From: Bradyrhizobium sp. CCH5-F6
GTDB taxonomy: Bacteria > Pseudomonadota > Alphaproteobacteria > Rhizobiales > Xanthobacteraceae
Direction: 5' to 3'
DNA length: 64,000 nucleotides
Assembly: GCF_001556045.1 (NCBI RefSeq)
Contig: NZ_LSIC01000078.1
Location: 1-64,000 of the forward strand
Below are positions 17,203 through 25,545 of this stretch, piece after piece; within the stretch, counting starts at the first letter, position 1; each line of letters begins with the position of its first letter. Under the pieces are notes generated by a model. That model saw nothing but the letters and a program-made list of their open reading frames with translations, ran no database searches and was not told where the DNA came from. Made by a program: the position numbers and the translations under genes.

Positions 17203-18795
17203 TTGACTGACACATTCGATTTCGTCGTCGTGGGCGCGGGCTCGGGCGGCTGCACCGTCGCGGGCCGGCTGTCGGAGGATGCGGCGACGTCCGTGGCGCT
17301 GCTCGATGCAGGCGGACGGAACGACACCTGGCGAATCACCACGCCATTCGGGCTTGCCCTGCCCTACAAAACGGCCAACTGGGCCTTCGATACCGTACCG
17401 CAGAAGGGATTGAACGGCCGCATCGGCTATCAGCCGCGCGGCAAGGGCCTCGGCGGCTCCTCGGCGATCAACGCCATGGTCTACATCCGCGGCCACAAAT
17501 GGGACTACGACCACTGGGCCTCGCTCGGCAACACCGGCTGGTCCTATGCCGACGTGCTGCCCTACTTCAAACGCTCGGAGAACAACGTCGATTTCGACGG
17601 CGAGTATCACGGCAAGGGCGGCCCGCTGCATGTCAACAGGCTGCGCTCCGAAAACCCGATCCATGACGTGTTCCATCAGGCCGCGCGCGAGGCGCAGTTT
17701 CGCATCCGCGAGGACTTCAATGCCGAGGATCATGAAGGGCTCGGCGGTTACCAGGTGACGCAGCACAATGGCGAGCGCTGGAGCGCAGCGCGCGCTTATC
17801 TCGATCCCCACGTGGGCAAGCGCACAAATCTGCGCGTCGAGACGGGCGCACACGCCACGAAGATCCTGTTCGAAGGCAGCCGCGCGGTCGGCGTCGAATA
17901 TCTGCAGGGCAAGCAGACGAAGACGTTGCGCGCCCGCCGCGAGGTGATCCTGGCCTCCGGCGCCTTCCAGTCACCGCAATTGCTGATGCTGTCGGGTGTG
18001 GGCGATGGCGACGCGCTTCGATCACACGGCATTGGCGTCGTGCACCATCTGCCCGGCGTCGGGCGCAATCTGCAGGACCATCCGGATTTCGTGTTCGTCT
18101 ACGCCTCCGACTATCCGCACTTCGTTCACGCCTCGCTCGGCCGGCTACCGTCCCTGCTCCGCGCCATCCAGCGCTATCGCCGTGAACGGCGCGGCCTGAT
18201 GACCACCAATTTCGCCGAGTGGGGCGGCTTCCTGAAGAGCCGGCCCGACCTCGACATACCCGACATTCAACTCCACTTCGTCATCGCGATGCTCGACGAC
18301 CACGGCCGCAAGAAGCACAAGGAGGCGGGCTTCTCGTGCCATGTCTGCCTGTTGCGGCCGAAGAGCCGCGGCAGCGTATGGCTGAAGAGCGCCGATCCGC
18401 TCGCAGCGCCGATGATCGATCCGAATTTCCTCGGCGAGGCAGAGGATATCGAAGCGATGGTCGCAGGCTTCAAGACCACGCGCCGCCTGATGGAGACGCC
18501 AGCGCTGCGCGCTTTGCAGAAGAAGGACATGTTCACGTCCAACGTGAGAACCGACGACGACATCCGCGCCGTGCTGCGCGAGCGTGTCGACACCGTCTAT
18601 CACCCGGTCGGTACCTGCAAGATGGGGACGGATGCAATGGCCGTGGTCGACCCAACGCTGAAGGTGCACGGCGTCGAAGCTTTGCGCGTCGTCGACGCCT
18701 CGATCATGCCGACGCTGATTGGCGGCAACACCAATGCGCCGACGATCATGATCGGGGAGAAGGCGGCGGACATGATCAGGGCGGAGATGCGGTAA
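17203..18795 (+). CDS. GMC-family FAD-dependent oxidoreductase (choline-dehydrogenase-like)
   Basis: A 530-residue flavoenzyme. The FAD dinucleotide motif VVVGAGSGGCTVAGRL is at the N-terminus. The GMC signatures follow: GKGLGGSSAINAM with YIRGHKWDYDHW, and ASGAFQSPQLLMLSG. The catalytic His lies in DTVYHPVGTCKMG, and a terminal Asn-containing GGNTNAPTIMIGEKAAD follows. It oxidises a primary alcohol to the aldehyde. The start is probably TTG at 17203, seven bases after AGGGGGAAA; the ATG at 17188 would overlap this site. The gene is bracketed by two copies of an 80-base palindrome. Confidence 0.9.
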   Translation: MTDTFDFVVVGAGSGGCTVAGRLSEDAATSVALLDAGGRNDTWRITTPFGLALPYKTANWAFDTVPQKGLNGRIGYQPRGKGLGGSSAINAMVYIRGHKWDYDHWASLGNTGWSYADVLPYFKRSENNVDFDGEYHGKGGPLHVNRLRSENPIHDVFHQAAREAQFRIREDFNAEDHEGLGGYQVTQHNGERWSAARAYLDPHVGKRTNLRVETGAHATKILFEGSRAVGVEYLQGKQTKTLRARREVILASGAFQSPQLLMLSGVGDGDALRSHGIGVVHHLPGVGRNLQDHPDFVFVYASDYPHFVHASLGRLPSLLRAIQRYRRERRGLMTTNFAEWGGFLKSRPDLDIPDIQLHFVIAMLDDHGRKKHKEAGFSCHVCLLRPKSRGSVWLKSADPLAAPMIDPNFLGEAEDIEAMVAGFKTTRRLMETPALRALQKKDMFTSNVRTDDDIRAVLRERVDTVYHPVGTCKMGTDAMAVVDPTLKVHGVEALRVVDASIMPTLIGGNTNAPTIMIGEKAADMIRAEMR

Positions 18796-18809
18796 AACTT
18801 CTCACTCTC

Positions 18810-18889
18810 CGTCATTGCGAGCGCAGCGAAGCAATCCAGAATCCCTCTGCGGAAAGAGTCTGGATTGCTTCGCTGCGCTCGCAATGACG
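18810..18889. repeat. 80-base palindromic dispersed repeat, copy 2
   Basis: This copy has perfect 31-base arms (CGTCATTGCGAGCGCAGCGA... paired with ...CTCGCAATGACG). It begins 14 bases after the GMC stop codon and lies in the same arrangement as copy 1 on the other side of that gene. It may serve as a 3' hairpin for the GMC transcript. Confidence 0.93.
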
Positions 18890-18936
18890 ATGCGGATGGA
18901 GCATTCGTTAGCCAACGGTATCGAGCCGGCGGAGAG

Positions 18937-18989
18937 CCCCCTCACCCGGAATTTGCTCGCCGGCCTCTCTCCGCAGGCGGGGAGAGGCG
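18937..18989. repeat. Short palindromic repeat (CCCCTCACCCGG type)
   Basis: CCCCCTCACCCGG followed by CTCTCCGC and GCGGGGAGAGG belongs to the same family as longer elements at 47439, 60409 and 62455. It lies between the GMC and convergent SDR genes. Confidence 0.7.
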
Positions 18990-18998
18990 AAGAGACGT

Positions 18999-19760
18999 TC
19001 AATTCAGCAGAAACCCGCCATCCACCGTCACCACACTCCCCGTCATGTACCGCGACGCGTTGGACGCCAATAGCAGGATCGCGCCGTCGAGGTCGGACTC
19101 GGCGCCGACGCGGCGCTGCGGGATGCGCTTGGCGAGGCGCTCGCCCGCCGGCGTCGACCAGAACGCATGGTTCATTTCGGTATCGATATAGCCGGGCGCG
19201 AGCGCGTTGATGCGGATGTTCTGCCCCGCCAGCTCCAGCGCCATCGCCCGGGTCGCCTGGATGATGCCGGCCTTGGAGATCGCGTAGGGCGAGACCGCCT
19301 TGAGCACGCCGGTGCCGAGCACGGAGGCGATGTTGACGATGTTGCCCGGCTGCTTGCGCGCAATCATGCGCCGCGCGACTTCCGTCGCGAGGAAATAGGC
19401 GCCCTTGAGATTGGCGCCGATCACCGCGTCCCAGTCCGCCTCGGTCTGCTCGGTTGCGAGCTTCTCGATGGCGATGCCGGCATTGTTGATCAGCACCGTG
19501 ACGGGGCCGAGGGCGGCTTCGACGGCGTCGACAGCCCTGGCGATCGAGGCCGTGTCGGTGACGTCGAGCGCGACCGCAGCCGCGCGGCCGCCCTTGCCGC
19601 GGATCTCCTCCTCCAGGCTCTTCAGCTTGTCGGCCTGCCGCGCGGCGAGCGCGACGGACGCGCCATGCGCCGCCAGCACCCGCGCAAACTGCCGGCCCAG
19701 CCCCTGGCTCGCGCCCGTGACGAGGATGGTTTCTTTACTGACGTCGAATAGGTCTGACAT
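18999..19760 (-). CDS. Short-chain dehydrogenase/reductase (FabG/GolD-like)
   Basis: A 253-residue classical SDR. The NAD(P) site is VTGASQGLGRQFA, NNAG marks strand beta-4, and the catalytic set is Asn, Ser (NIASVLG) and YAISK. The C-terminus GSVVTVDGGFLLN is typical. All catalytic residues are intact, so it should oxidise or reduce a secondary alcohol/ketone. It converges on the GMC flavoenzyme gene. The substrate is unknown. Confidence 0.92.
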   Translation of the reverse strand: MSDLFDVSKETILVTGASQGLGRQFARVLAAHGASVALAARQADKLKSLEEEIRGKGGRAAAVALDVTDTASIARAVDAVEAALGPVTVLINNAGIAIEKLATEQTEADWDAVIGANLKGAYFLATEVARRMIARKQPGNIVNIASVLGTGVLKAVSPYAISKAGIIQATRAMALELAGQNIRINALAPGYIDTEMNHAFWSTPAGERLAKRIPQRRVGAESDLDGAILLLASNASRYMTGSVVTVDGGFLLN

Positions 19761-19902
19761 GACGATTTCCCTGGCGATTTCCGTGGGTTTCTCGGGCGCA
19801 GTCCCGCGAGCTTTGGGGCCATCAATACAGACGATTTTAGCGATCTGAAACCGGAATGATCGGTCCGGCGTTCACCCGTTCCGTCGAGGCAGGGTTTTGC
19901 TC

Positions 19903-20415
19903 ATGAACAGTTTCGATCTTGCCGTCTATGCCGCCCTCGCCGTCGCGGTCGGCTTCGGGTTCAGGACCGGCCTGCTGCGCAGCGCCATGACCATCCTCGC
20001 CTATCTCCTCGCCGCGCCGATCGCGGTTGCGTTGATGCCGCTGATCGCACCGCAGATTGCCGGAAATCCAAACTCGCCGCTGCTCCAGAACTGGATCTGG
20101 TTCTTCGGCATCTTCGTGGTGGTCGGCATGCTGTTCGGTCACATCGGGCGCATCGCACTGAACGACACCATCGGCGAGGCCGGCATCGGCGACCGGCTCG
20201 GCGGCGCCGCGCTCGGCGCCATCAGGGTCGGCCTCGTCGCGACCACCCTGGTGCTGGTGTTCGACCAGATCGTGCCGGCCAACCGCCAGCCGCCTTTCCT
20301 CGCCGGCTCGCATCTGCGGCCGCTGTTCTCGACGGCAGGCCAGATGGGCTTCAAGTCCCTGCCGCCGGAGGCGGCCGCCGCGATCGACCGCCTCAAGCAG
20401 GAACGGCGCATCTGA
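19903..20415 (+). CDS. CvpA-family membrane protein
   Basis: The 170-residue product has four hydrophobic segments (about 5-25, 29-48, 65-85, 103-122) and the CvpA-like loop DRLGGAALGAIRVGLV before the last helix. CvpA proteins are inner-membrane proteins linked to colicin V export, envelope homeostasis and bile or stress resistance in enterobacteria; the mechanism is unsettled. AGGCAGGG lies upstream of the ATG at 19903, and a TTG two codons earlier is an alternative. The next gene is an SDR 129 bases downstream. Confidence 0.72.
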   Translation: MNSFDLAVYAALAVAVGFGFRTGLLRSAMTILAYLLAAPIAVALMPLIAPQIAGNPNSPLLQNWIWFFGIFVVVGMLFGHIGRIALNDTIGEAGIGDRLGGAALGAIRVGLVATTLVLVFDQIVPANRQPPFLAGSHLRPLFSTAGQMGFKSLPPEAAAAIDRLKQERRI

Positions 20416-20544
20416 TCGGGCGCATCTGCATCGCCGCGCGGGCGCGCCATGCATTTTGGTGCGAGCCCATCCCTTATCAGCGGCACCGAGGTTGGCTAAA
20501 GTGACGGCCGTCCAAAACCTGCCTGACATTACGGGAGTGAAACA

Positions 20545-21327
20545 GTGGATCTTGGGATCAAAGGTCGCCGCGCCATCGTCTGCGCATCCAGCAAAGGCCT
20601 CGGTCGCGCCTGCGCCATCTCGCTGGCGGACGCCGGCGTTCACGTCACGCTGACTGCGCGCGGCGCCGAAGCCCTGAAGAAAACCGCCGATGAGATCCGC
20701 AAGGCCTACCCTGACGTGACGGTCACCGAGATCGTCGGCGACATCACGACACCCGCCGGCCGTGAGGCGGTGCTGAAGGCCTGTCCCGAGCCCGATATCC
20801 TGATCAACAATGCCGGCGGCCCGCCGCCCGGCGATTTCCGCAACTGGACCCGCGACGACTGGATCAAGGCGATCGACGCCAACATGCTGACCCCGATCGA
20901 GCTGATCAAGGCGACGGTGGACGGCATGATGGCGCGCAAGTTCGGCCGCATCGTCAACATCACGTCGGCCGCCGTGAAGGCGCCGATCGACATCCTCGGC
21001 CTCTCCAACGGCGCGCGCGCCGGCCTCACCGGCTTCATCGCCGGCCTCTCGCGCAAGACGGTGATCAACAACGTCACGATCAACGGCCTGTTGCCGGGCC
21101 CGTTCGAGACCGATCGGCTCACCGGCACCGCCAAGGCCGAGGCCGACAAGCGCGGCGTCACGCCGGAGCAGATCCTGGCCGAACGCGCCAAGCTGAACCC
21201 CGCCGGACGCTTCGGCCAGCCCGACGAGTTCGGCTATGCCTGCGCCTTCCTGTGCGGCGCCAAGGCCGGCTTCATCACCGGGCAGAACATCTTGCTGGAT
21301 GGTGGCGCCTTCCCGGGAACGCTGTAA
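20545..21327 (+). CDS. SDR-family protein with altered catalytic tetrad
   Basis: The 260-residue product has a Rossmann SDR fold: VCASSKGLGRACA replaces TGxxxGxG (first Gly is Ala), INNAGGPPPG marks beta-4 and the conserved Asn113 is in DANMLT. Ser141 is kept. The expected YxxxK reads S154-N-G-A-R158, so both the catalytic Tyr and Lys are missing. The C-terminus TGQNILLDGGAF is normal. The GTG start is supported by CGGGAG eight bases upstream. It may be a binding or scaffold member, or use a different proton relay, rather than a classical dehydrogenase. Confidence 0.88.
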   Translation: MDLGIKGRRAIVCASSKGLGRACAISLADAGVHVTLTARGAEALKKTADEIRKAYPDVTVTEIVGDITTPAGREAVLKACPEPDILINNAGGPPPGDFRNWTRDDWIKAIDANMLTPIELIKATVDGMMARKFGRIVNITSAAVKAPIDILGLSNGARAGLTGFIAGLSRKTVINNVTINGLLPGPFETDRLTGTAKAEADKRGVTPEQILAERAKLNPAGRFGQPDEFGYACAFLCGAKAGFITGQNILLDGGAFPGTL

Positions 21328-21415
21328 GACACCTTCATCGCATCCAGGACGGCGCGGATCTGCGGAAGATCGTCATGCCCGGGCCTGCCCCGGGCAAGAC
21401 GATGTGCTTGGGAAT

Positions 21416-21892
21416 TCACCGCTGCTTCGTCGGCTCGTCTTCGTCCTGCTGACTTGGGCCGGACGAATCCGGCGTCGTGCGCTCGCCGGTCCAGTCGATG
21501 CCGAATTCCTCGAGCCCGTTGGCGAGCAGGTCGCCCAGCATCGGCTCGCCGAGCAGATAGTGAACCGTTTCGCGGCGCGGGCTGCGATACTCACCGCGCG
21601 CCTCCACGGCGCGGGCGCGCAGATCGTCCCAATCATCGATCGTGCCGTCGCCGCGACCAAGCCAGGTCAGCGTGACGAGATCGACCTGCTCGTCCTCGTT
21701 CAAGGCGATCATGAAGCTTCCGAGCTCGTTGACGACAGGGTCGGAGCCATCATCCTCGAGGACATCGAGCGCATCGTCATCGCTCGGGTTCGAGCCGGAA
21801 TCCGGATCGGAATCCCCCTCCTTGACGTCGAATTCACGCGCCTTCTCGATGATGAAGGCGACCTTCTCGGCGGAAATCGTAAGCTCCGGCAT
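21416..21892 (-). CDS. DUF3775-type hypothetical protein
   Basis: A 158-residue acidic cytoplasmic protein beginning MPELTISAEKVAFIIEKARE, with a very acidic linker near 28-55 (many Asp and Glu), then VNELGSFMIALNEDEQVDLV and a conserved WLGRGDGTIDDWDDL region. This resembles the DUF3775 family of rhizobia, whose function is unknown. The ATG at 21892 is preferred because CTGGAGAAAG precedes it; the upstream ATG at 21943 is less likely. It lies alone on the minus strand between two plus-strand genes. Confidence 0.72.
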   Translation of the reverse strand: MPELTISAEKVAFIIEKAREFDVKEGDSDPDSGSNPSDDDALDVLEDDGSDPVVNELGSFMIALNEDEQVDLVTLTWLGRGDGTIDDWDDLRARAVEARGEYRSPRRETVHYLLGEPMLGDLLANGLEEFGIDWTGERTTPDSSGPSQQDEDEPTKQR

Positions 21893-22061
21893 GGCTTTCT
21901 CCAGGGTTCCCGCGATAACGCCGCATCGCGTCAGATGATCCATTGCGCCAAGATGCGGAAAGTGTGCATGTTTCGCCCTCTTTTCCCGTCATTCCGGGGC
22001 GCCACGCAGTCGCGACCAGGAATGGCGGAGATGGTGAAGCAAGGACATGGGAAGGTGCCGG

Positions 22062-22910
22062 ATGCAGTGGCAGGTGGGCAAGGTCAAAATCACCAAGGTG
22101 GTGGAATTGGAGACGGTCGGCTCGACCCGTTTCATCCTGCCGCTCGCGAGCAACGAAGAAATTTGCAAGCTGCCCTGGCTGATCCCGCATTTCGCCACGG
22201 AAGAAGGCCGGCTGAAAATGTCGATCCATTCGCTGGTGGTGGAAACGCCCGGCAAACGCATCGTGGTGGATACCGGCCTCGGCAACGACAAGCAGGGCCG
22301 CAACGTCCCGACCTGGAACAACCGCAGCACGCCGTTCCTGGAGACGATGACGGCGGCCGGTTTTCCGCCCGACAGCATCGACACCGTGCTGTGCACGCAT
22401 CTTCATGTCGATCACGTCGGCTGGAATACGAAACTGTCCGGCGGCAAATGGGTGCCGACCTTCCCGAAGGCGCGCTACGTTTTCGGCAGGACCGAATACG
22501 AATACTGGCGCGACCATTCGACCGAGCCGGACAAGCAGGCCGTGTTCGGCGATTCCGTGCAACCGATCGTCGATGCCGACAGGGCCGACCTGATCCCGAG
22601 CGACCACCGTCTCTGCGAGGAGATCAGCATGATCCCGACTCCGGGCCACAGTCCCGGCCATATGAGCATCCTCATCCAGTCGGACGGCGAGCAGGCCCTG
22701 CTCACCGGCGACGTCGCGCATCACCCCTGCCAGATGGCCCATCTCGACTGGTCCTCGACAGCCGATTCCGACCAGGCGCAATCCGCCGCGACGCGGGCAG
22801 CGCTGTTCGGCCGCTTTGCCGACACGCCGACGCTGGTGATCGGAGGACACTTTTCGGCCGGGCATATCAGGCGGGATGGGGACGCGTTCAGCTTCGTAGC
22901 GCTGGGGTGA
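22062..22910 (+). CDS. MBL-fold metallo-hydrolase (copy A)
   Basis: A 282-residue metallo-beta-lactamase-fold hydrolase with a complete dinuclear zinc set: THLHVDHVG (112-120), His in PTPGHSPGH, Asp in LTGDVAHH and a late His in GGHFSAGHI. It is close to lactonase/AHL-hydrolase-like members and is a clear paralogue of the gene at 24651 (shared WVPTFPKARYVF). The ATG at 22062 is chosen, with GGAAGG upstream; the ATG at 22047 adds only five residues. It precedes a fumarylacetoacetase-like gene and could open a lactone for that pathway. Confidence 0.88.
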   Translation: MQWQVGKVKITKVVELETVGSTRFILPLASNEEICKLPWLIPHFATEEGRLKMSIHSLVVETPGKRIVVDTGLGNDKQGRNVPTWNNRSTPFLETMTAAGFPPDSIDTVLCTHLHVDHVGWNTKLSGGKWVPTFPKARYVFGRTEYEYWRDHSTEPDKQAVFGDSVQPIVDADRADLIPSDHRLCEEISMIPTPGHSPGHMSILIQSDGEQALLTGDVAHHPCQMAHLDWSSTADSDQAQSAATRAALFGRFADTPTLVIGGHFSAGHIRRDGDAFSFVALG

Positions 22911-22995
22911 TCTCCGTTTTGGGCGGTTGAATTTCCTGCCGCCCTGTTCCATGAAGCTGTTAACCGACCGGTCCAATCTCCAGGGAGAAACGAGA

Positions 22996-23838
22996 ATGAA
23001 GCTTGTTCGTTACGGCGAGAAGGGTGCGGAAAAGCCCGGCCTGATCGACAAATCCGGCCAGCTGCGCGACCTGTCGGCGCATGTGAAGGACCTCACCGGC
23101 GAGGCCTATTCGCCCGAGTCCCTGAAGAAGCTGGCGGCGCTCGATCCCGCCTCGCTGCCCGCCGTCTCCGGCAAGCCGCGGTTCGGTGCGCCCGTCACCG
23201 GCATCTCGAAATTCGTGGCGATCGGCCTCAACTACAGCGACCATGCCAAGGAGACGGGCGCCGACATTCCGAGCGAGCCGATCATCTTCATGAAGGCCAA
23301 CACCTCGCTGTCCGGCCCGAACGATCCGGTCGAGAAGCCGCGCGGCTCGACCAAGCTCGACTGGGAGGTCGAGATCGCCGCCATCATCGGCACCCGCGCG
23401 AAATACGTCTCGGAAGCCGACGCGCTCAACCATGTCGCCGGCTATTGCGTCTGCAACGACGTCTCCGAGCGCGCATTCCAGATCGAGCGCCTGGGGCAGT
23501 GGACCAAGGGCAAGTCGCACGACACGTTCGGCCCGCTCGGCCCGTGGCTCGCCACCAAGGACGAGATCAAGGACGTGCAGGACCTGTCGATGTGGCTCGA
23601 CGTCAACGGCCAGCGCCGACAGACCGGCTCGACCAAGACCATGATCTTCTCCATGGCCAAGTGCGTCTCCTACGTCTCGCAGTTCATGACGCTGCTGCCC
23701 GGCGACATCATCACCACCGGCACCCCGCCCGGCGTCGGCCTCGGCATGAAGCCGCCGACCTTTCTCAATGTCGGCGACGTCGTGACGCTCGGCATCGAGG
23801 GCCTCGGCGAGCAGCGCCAGGAGATCATCGCGGCGTAA
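22996..23838 (+). CDS. Fumarylacetoacetate hydrolase-family protein
   Basis: A 280-residue FAH-fold protein. It has the substrate/metal region GLNYSDHAKETG, the metal-binding Glu residues in DWEVEIAAIIG, the KSHDTFGPLGPW signature and GDIITTGTPPGVG. This branch includes ureidoglycolate lyase, 2-hydroxyhepta-2,4-diene-1,7-dioate isomerase and acylpyruvases, which cleave or isomerise diketo acids. CAGGGAGAAACGAG precedes the ATG at 22996; an upstream in-frame ATG at 22927 is unlikely. The GST gene downstream parallels the maleylacetoacetate isomerase/FAH pairing. Confidence 0.88.
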   Translation: MKLVRYGEKGAEKPGLIDKSGQLRDLSAHVKDLTGEAYSPESLKKLAALDPASLPAVSGKPRFGAPVTGISKFVAIGLNYSDHAKETGADIPSEPIIFMKANTSLSGPNDPVEKPRGSTKLDWEVEIAAIIGTRAKYVSEADALNHVAGYCVCNDVSERAFQIERLGQWTKGKSHDTFGPLGPWLATKDEIKDVQDLSMWLDVNGQRRQTGSTKTMIFSMAKCVSYVSQFMTLLPGDIITTGTPPGVGLGMKPPTFLNVGDVVTLGIEGLGEQRQEIIAA

Positions 23839-23849
23839 CGGCCTCCGGC

Positions 23850-23994
23850 CCTCATCCTGAGGAGCGCGCAACGCGCGCGTCTCGAAGGATGCGCCACAAG
23901 CACGATCACCCGACGTTCGCGCCGGGTGACGAGAGACCATCCTTCTTGTCCATCCTTCGAGACGCGCGCCAAGGGCGCGCTCCTCAGGATGAGG
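23850..23994. repeat. 145-base palindromic repeat (CTCATCCTGAGGAGC type)
   Basis: Arms of about 42 bases, starting CCTCATCCTGAGGAGCGCGC and ending GCGCTCCTCAGGATGAGG, are separated by about 60 bases. The inner segment (TCTCGAAGGATG / CATCCTTCGAGA) also pairs. It begins 11 bases after the FAH stop and lies before the GST gene. It is typical of intergenic hairpins in Bradyrhizobium. Confidence 0.9.
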
Positions 23995-24023
23995 ACCGTG
24001 TGTCTGGATAGAGGTTATTTCCC

Positions 24024-24635
24024 ATGAAGCTCACCTTCTCCCCCGCCTCGCCCTTCGCCCGCAAGGTGCGCATCGCCGCGATCGAGCTCGGGCTGATCGA
24101 CAAGATCGAGTTCGTGCCCGCGGCCGTGACGCCGGGCACGGCCAACGAGGACTATTCGCGCATCACGCCGCTGAAGAAGCTGCCGGTGCTGATCACCAAC
24201 GACGGCGACGTCATCCTGGACTCCTACGTCATCGTCGAATATCTCAACGAGATGGCTGGCGGCAGCCTGATCCCCGACTACGGTCCGCGGCGCTGGAAGG
24301 CCAAGACCAACCATTCGCTGATCAACGGCATGCTCGATTCCATGCTGCTGTGCCGCTACGAGAAGATGGTGCGCCCGCAGGGCTCGCAATGGCAGGCCTG
24401 GTCGGACGACCACTGGAACAGGGCCTGGACCGGCATGGCGCGCTTCGAGAACATGCCCGACGTCCTGAACGGCCCGTTCGACATCTCGCAGATCGGCCTC
24501 GTTTGCGTGCTCGGCTACGCCGACTTCCGCTTCGCCGATTGCGGCTGGCGCAAGGCCTATCCGAAGCTCGACGCGTTTCACCAGAAGATGCTGGAGCGGC
24601 CCTCCGTAAAGATCTCGGTGCCGCCGGCCGCATAA
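24024..24635 (+). CDS. Glutathione S-transferase
   Basis: The 203-residue product has a thioredoxin-fold N-terminal half with the catalytic-region SPASPFARKVRIAA, cis-Pro in KKLPVLIT and the glutathione-binding LDSYVIVEYL. A helical C-terminal half follows. It probably conjugates or isomerises an electrophile with glutathione. Its position after the FAH-like gene and before an MBL hydrolase suggests a maleylacetoacetate-isomerase-like or detoxifying step in the same catabolic cluster. The next gene starts 15 bases after its stop. Confidence 0.9.
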   Translation: MKLTFSPASPFARKVRIAAIELGLIDKIEFVPAAVTPGTANEDYSRITPLKKLPVLITNDGDVILDSYVIVEYLNEMAGGSLIPDYGPRRWKAKTNHSLINGMLDSMLLCRYEKMVRPQGSQWQAWSDDHWNRAWTGMARFENMPDVLNGPFDISQIGLVCVLGYADFRFADCGWRKAYPKLDAFHQKMLERPSVKISVPPAA

Positions 24636-24650
24636 ATCTCGGGAGTTCTC

Positions 24651-25520
24651 ATGAGCCTGAAGTTCTCGGTCGGCGATCTCACCATCCATCGCGTCATCGA
24701 GCAGGAGACCTCGTTCGTCCCTGCGCTGGAAATGCTGCCGGGACTGACGGCGGAGGTGCTGGCCGAGAATCGGGCGTGGATGCGGCAGGCCCGGGCGCTG
24801 GACGATCAGGACGTGCTACTGCTGTGCTTCCAGTCCTACGTCGTGAAGACGCCGCATCATACGATCCTGGTCGACAGCTGCATCGGCAACGACAAGCCGC
24901 GGCCGCGGCCGAAATGGAACATGAAGACCGACGACACCTATCTGCGCGGGCTCAGCGCCGCCGGATTTGCGGTCGAGGACATCGACTTCGTGATGTGCAC
25001 GCATCTGCATGTCGATCACGTCGGCTGGAACACGCGGCTGGAGAACGGCCGCTGGGTGCCGACCTTCCCCAAGGCGCGCTACGTCTTCGCCAAGCAGGAG
25101 TTCGACCACTGGTCCGAGCAGAATGCGAAGGCGGAGATCCCGCCTTTCGCCGACAGCGTGCTGCCGGTGGTCGAAGCCAACAGGCACGAACTCGTCGGCA
25201 ACGATCATCAGATCGGCGATCATGTCCGCATCCTGCCGACGCCCGGTCACACGCCGGGTCACGTCGCCTTCGCGATGGGCCGCGGCAAGGACGAGGCGGT
25301 GTTCTCCGGCGATCTCATGCACTCGCCGTTGCAGACGCTCTATCCGGAACTGTCGATCAAGTTCGATGTCGATCCGGCCAAGGCAGCCACGACGCGCCGC
25401 AGCTTCCTCGATCGCTATTGCGACACCGACACGCTGTGCTGCACGGCACATTTTCCCTCGCCGTCGGTGGGGAATATCCGACGCAAGGGCAGTGGGTTCG
25501 TCTGCGCGGCGGTGACATAG
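24651..25520 (+). CDS. MBL-fold metallo-hydrolase (copy B)
   Basis: A 289-residue paralogue of the gene at 22062, with the same THLHVDHVGWNT motif (117-125), WVPTFPKARYVFA, PTPGHTPGH and the bridging Asp in FSGDLMHS. All zinc ligands are intact. GGGAG precedes its ATG. It forms a tight unit with the GST gene (15-base gap). Together the two copies bracket the FAH/GST genes. The gene ends convergently, 25 bases from the RND permease stop. Confidence 0.88.
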   Translation: MSLKFSVGDLTIHRVIEQETSFVPALEMLPGLTAEVLAENRAWMRQARALDDQDVLLLCFQSYVVKTPHHTILVDSCIGNDKPRPRPKWNMKTDDTYLRGLSAAGFAVEDIDFVMCTHLHVDHVGWNTRLENGRWVPTFPKARYVFAKQEFDHWSEQNAKAEIPPFADSVLPVVEANRHELVGNDHQIGDHVRILPTPGHTPGHVAFAMGRGKDEAVFSGDLMHSPLQTLYPELSIKFDVDPAKAATTRRSFLDRYCDTDTLCCTAHFPSPSVGNIRRKGSGFVCAAVT

Positions 25521-25545
25521 TGCGGGGGTTTGGAGCCGCTGCATG

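Noticed and set aside
17100..18889. CRISPR array or insertion sequence suggested by repeated sequence
   Set aside because: There are only isolated long palindromes with no regular spacing, no cas genes and no transposase; they are intergenic hairpin repeats.
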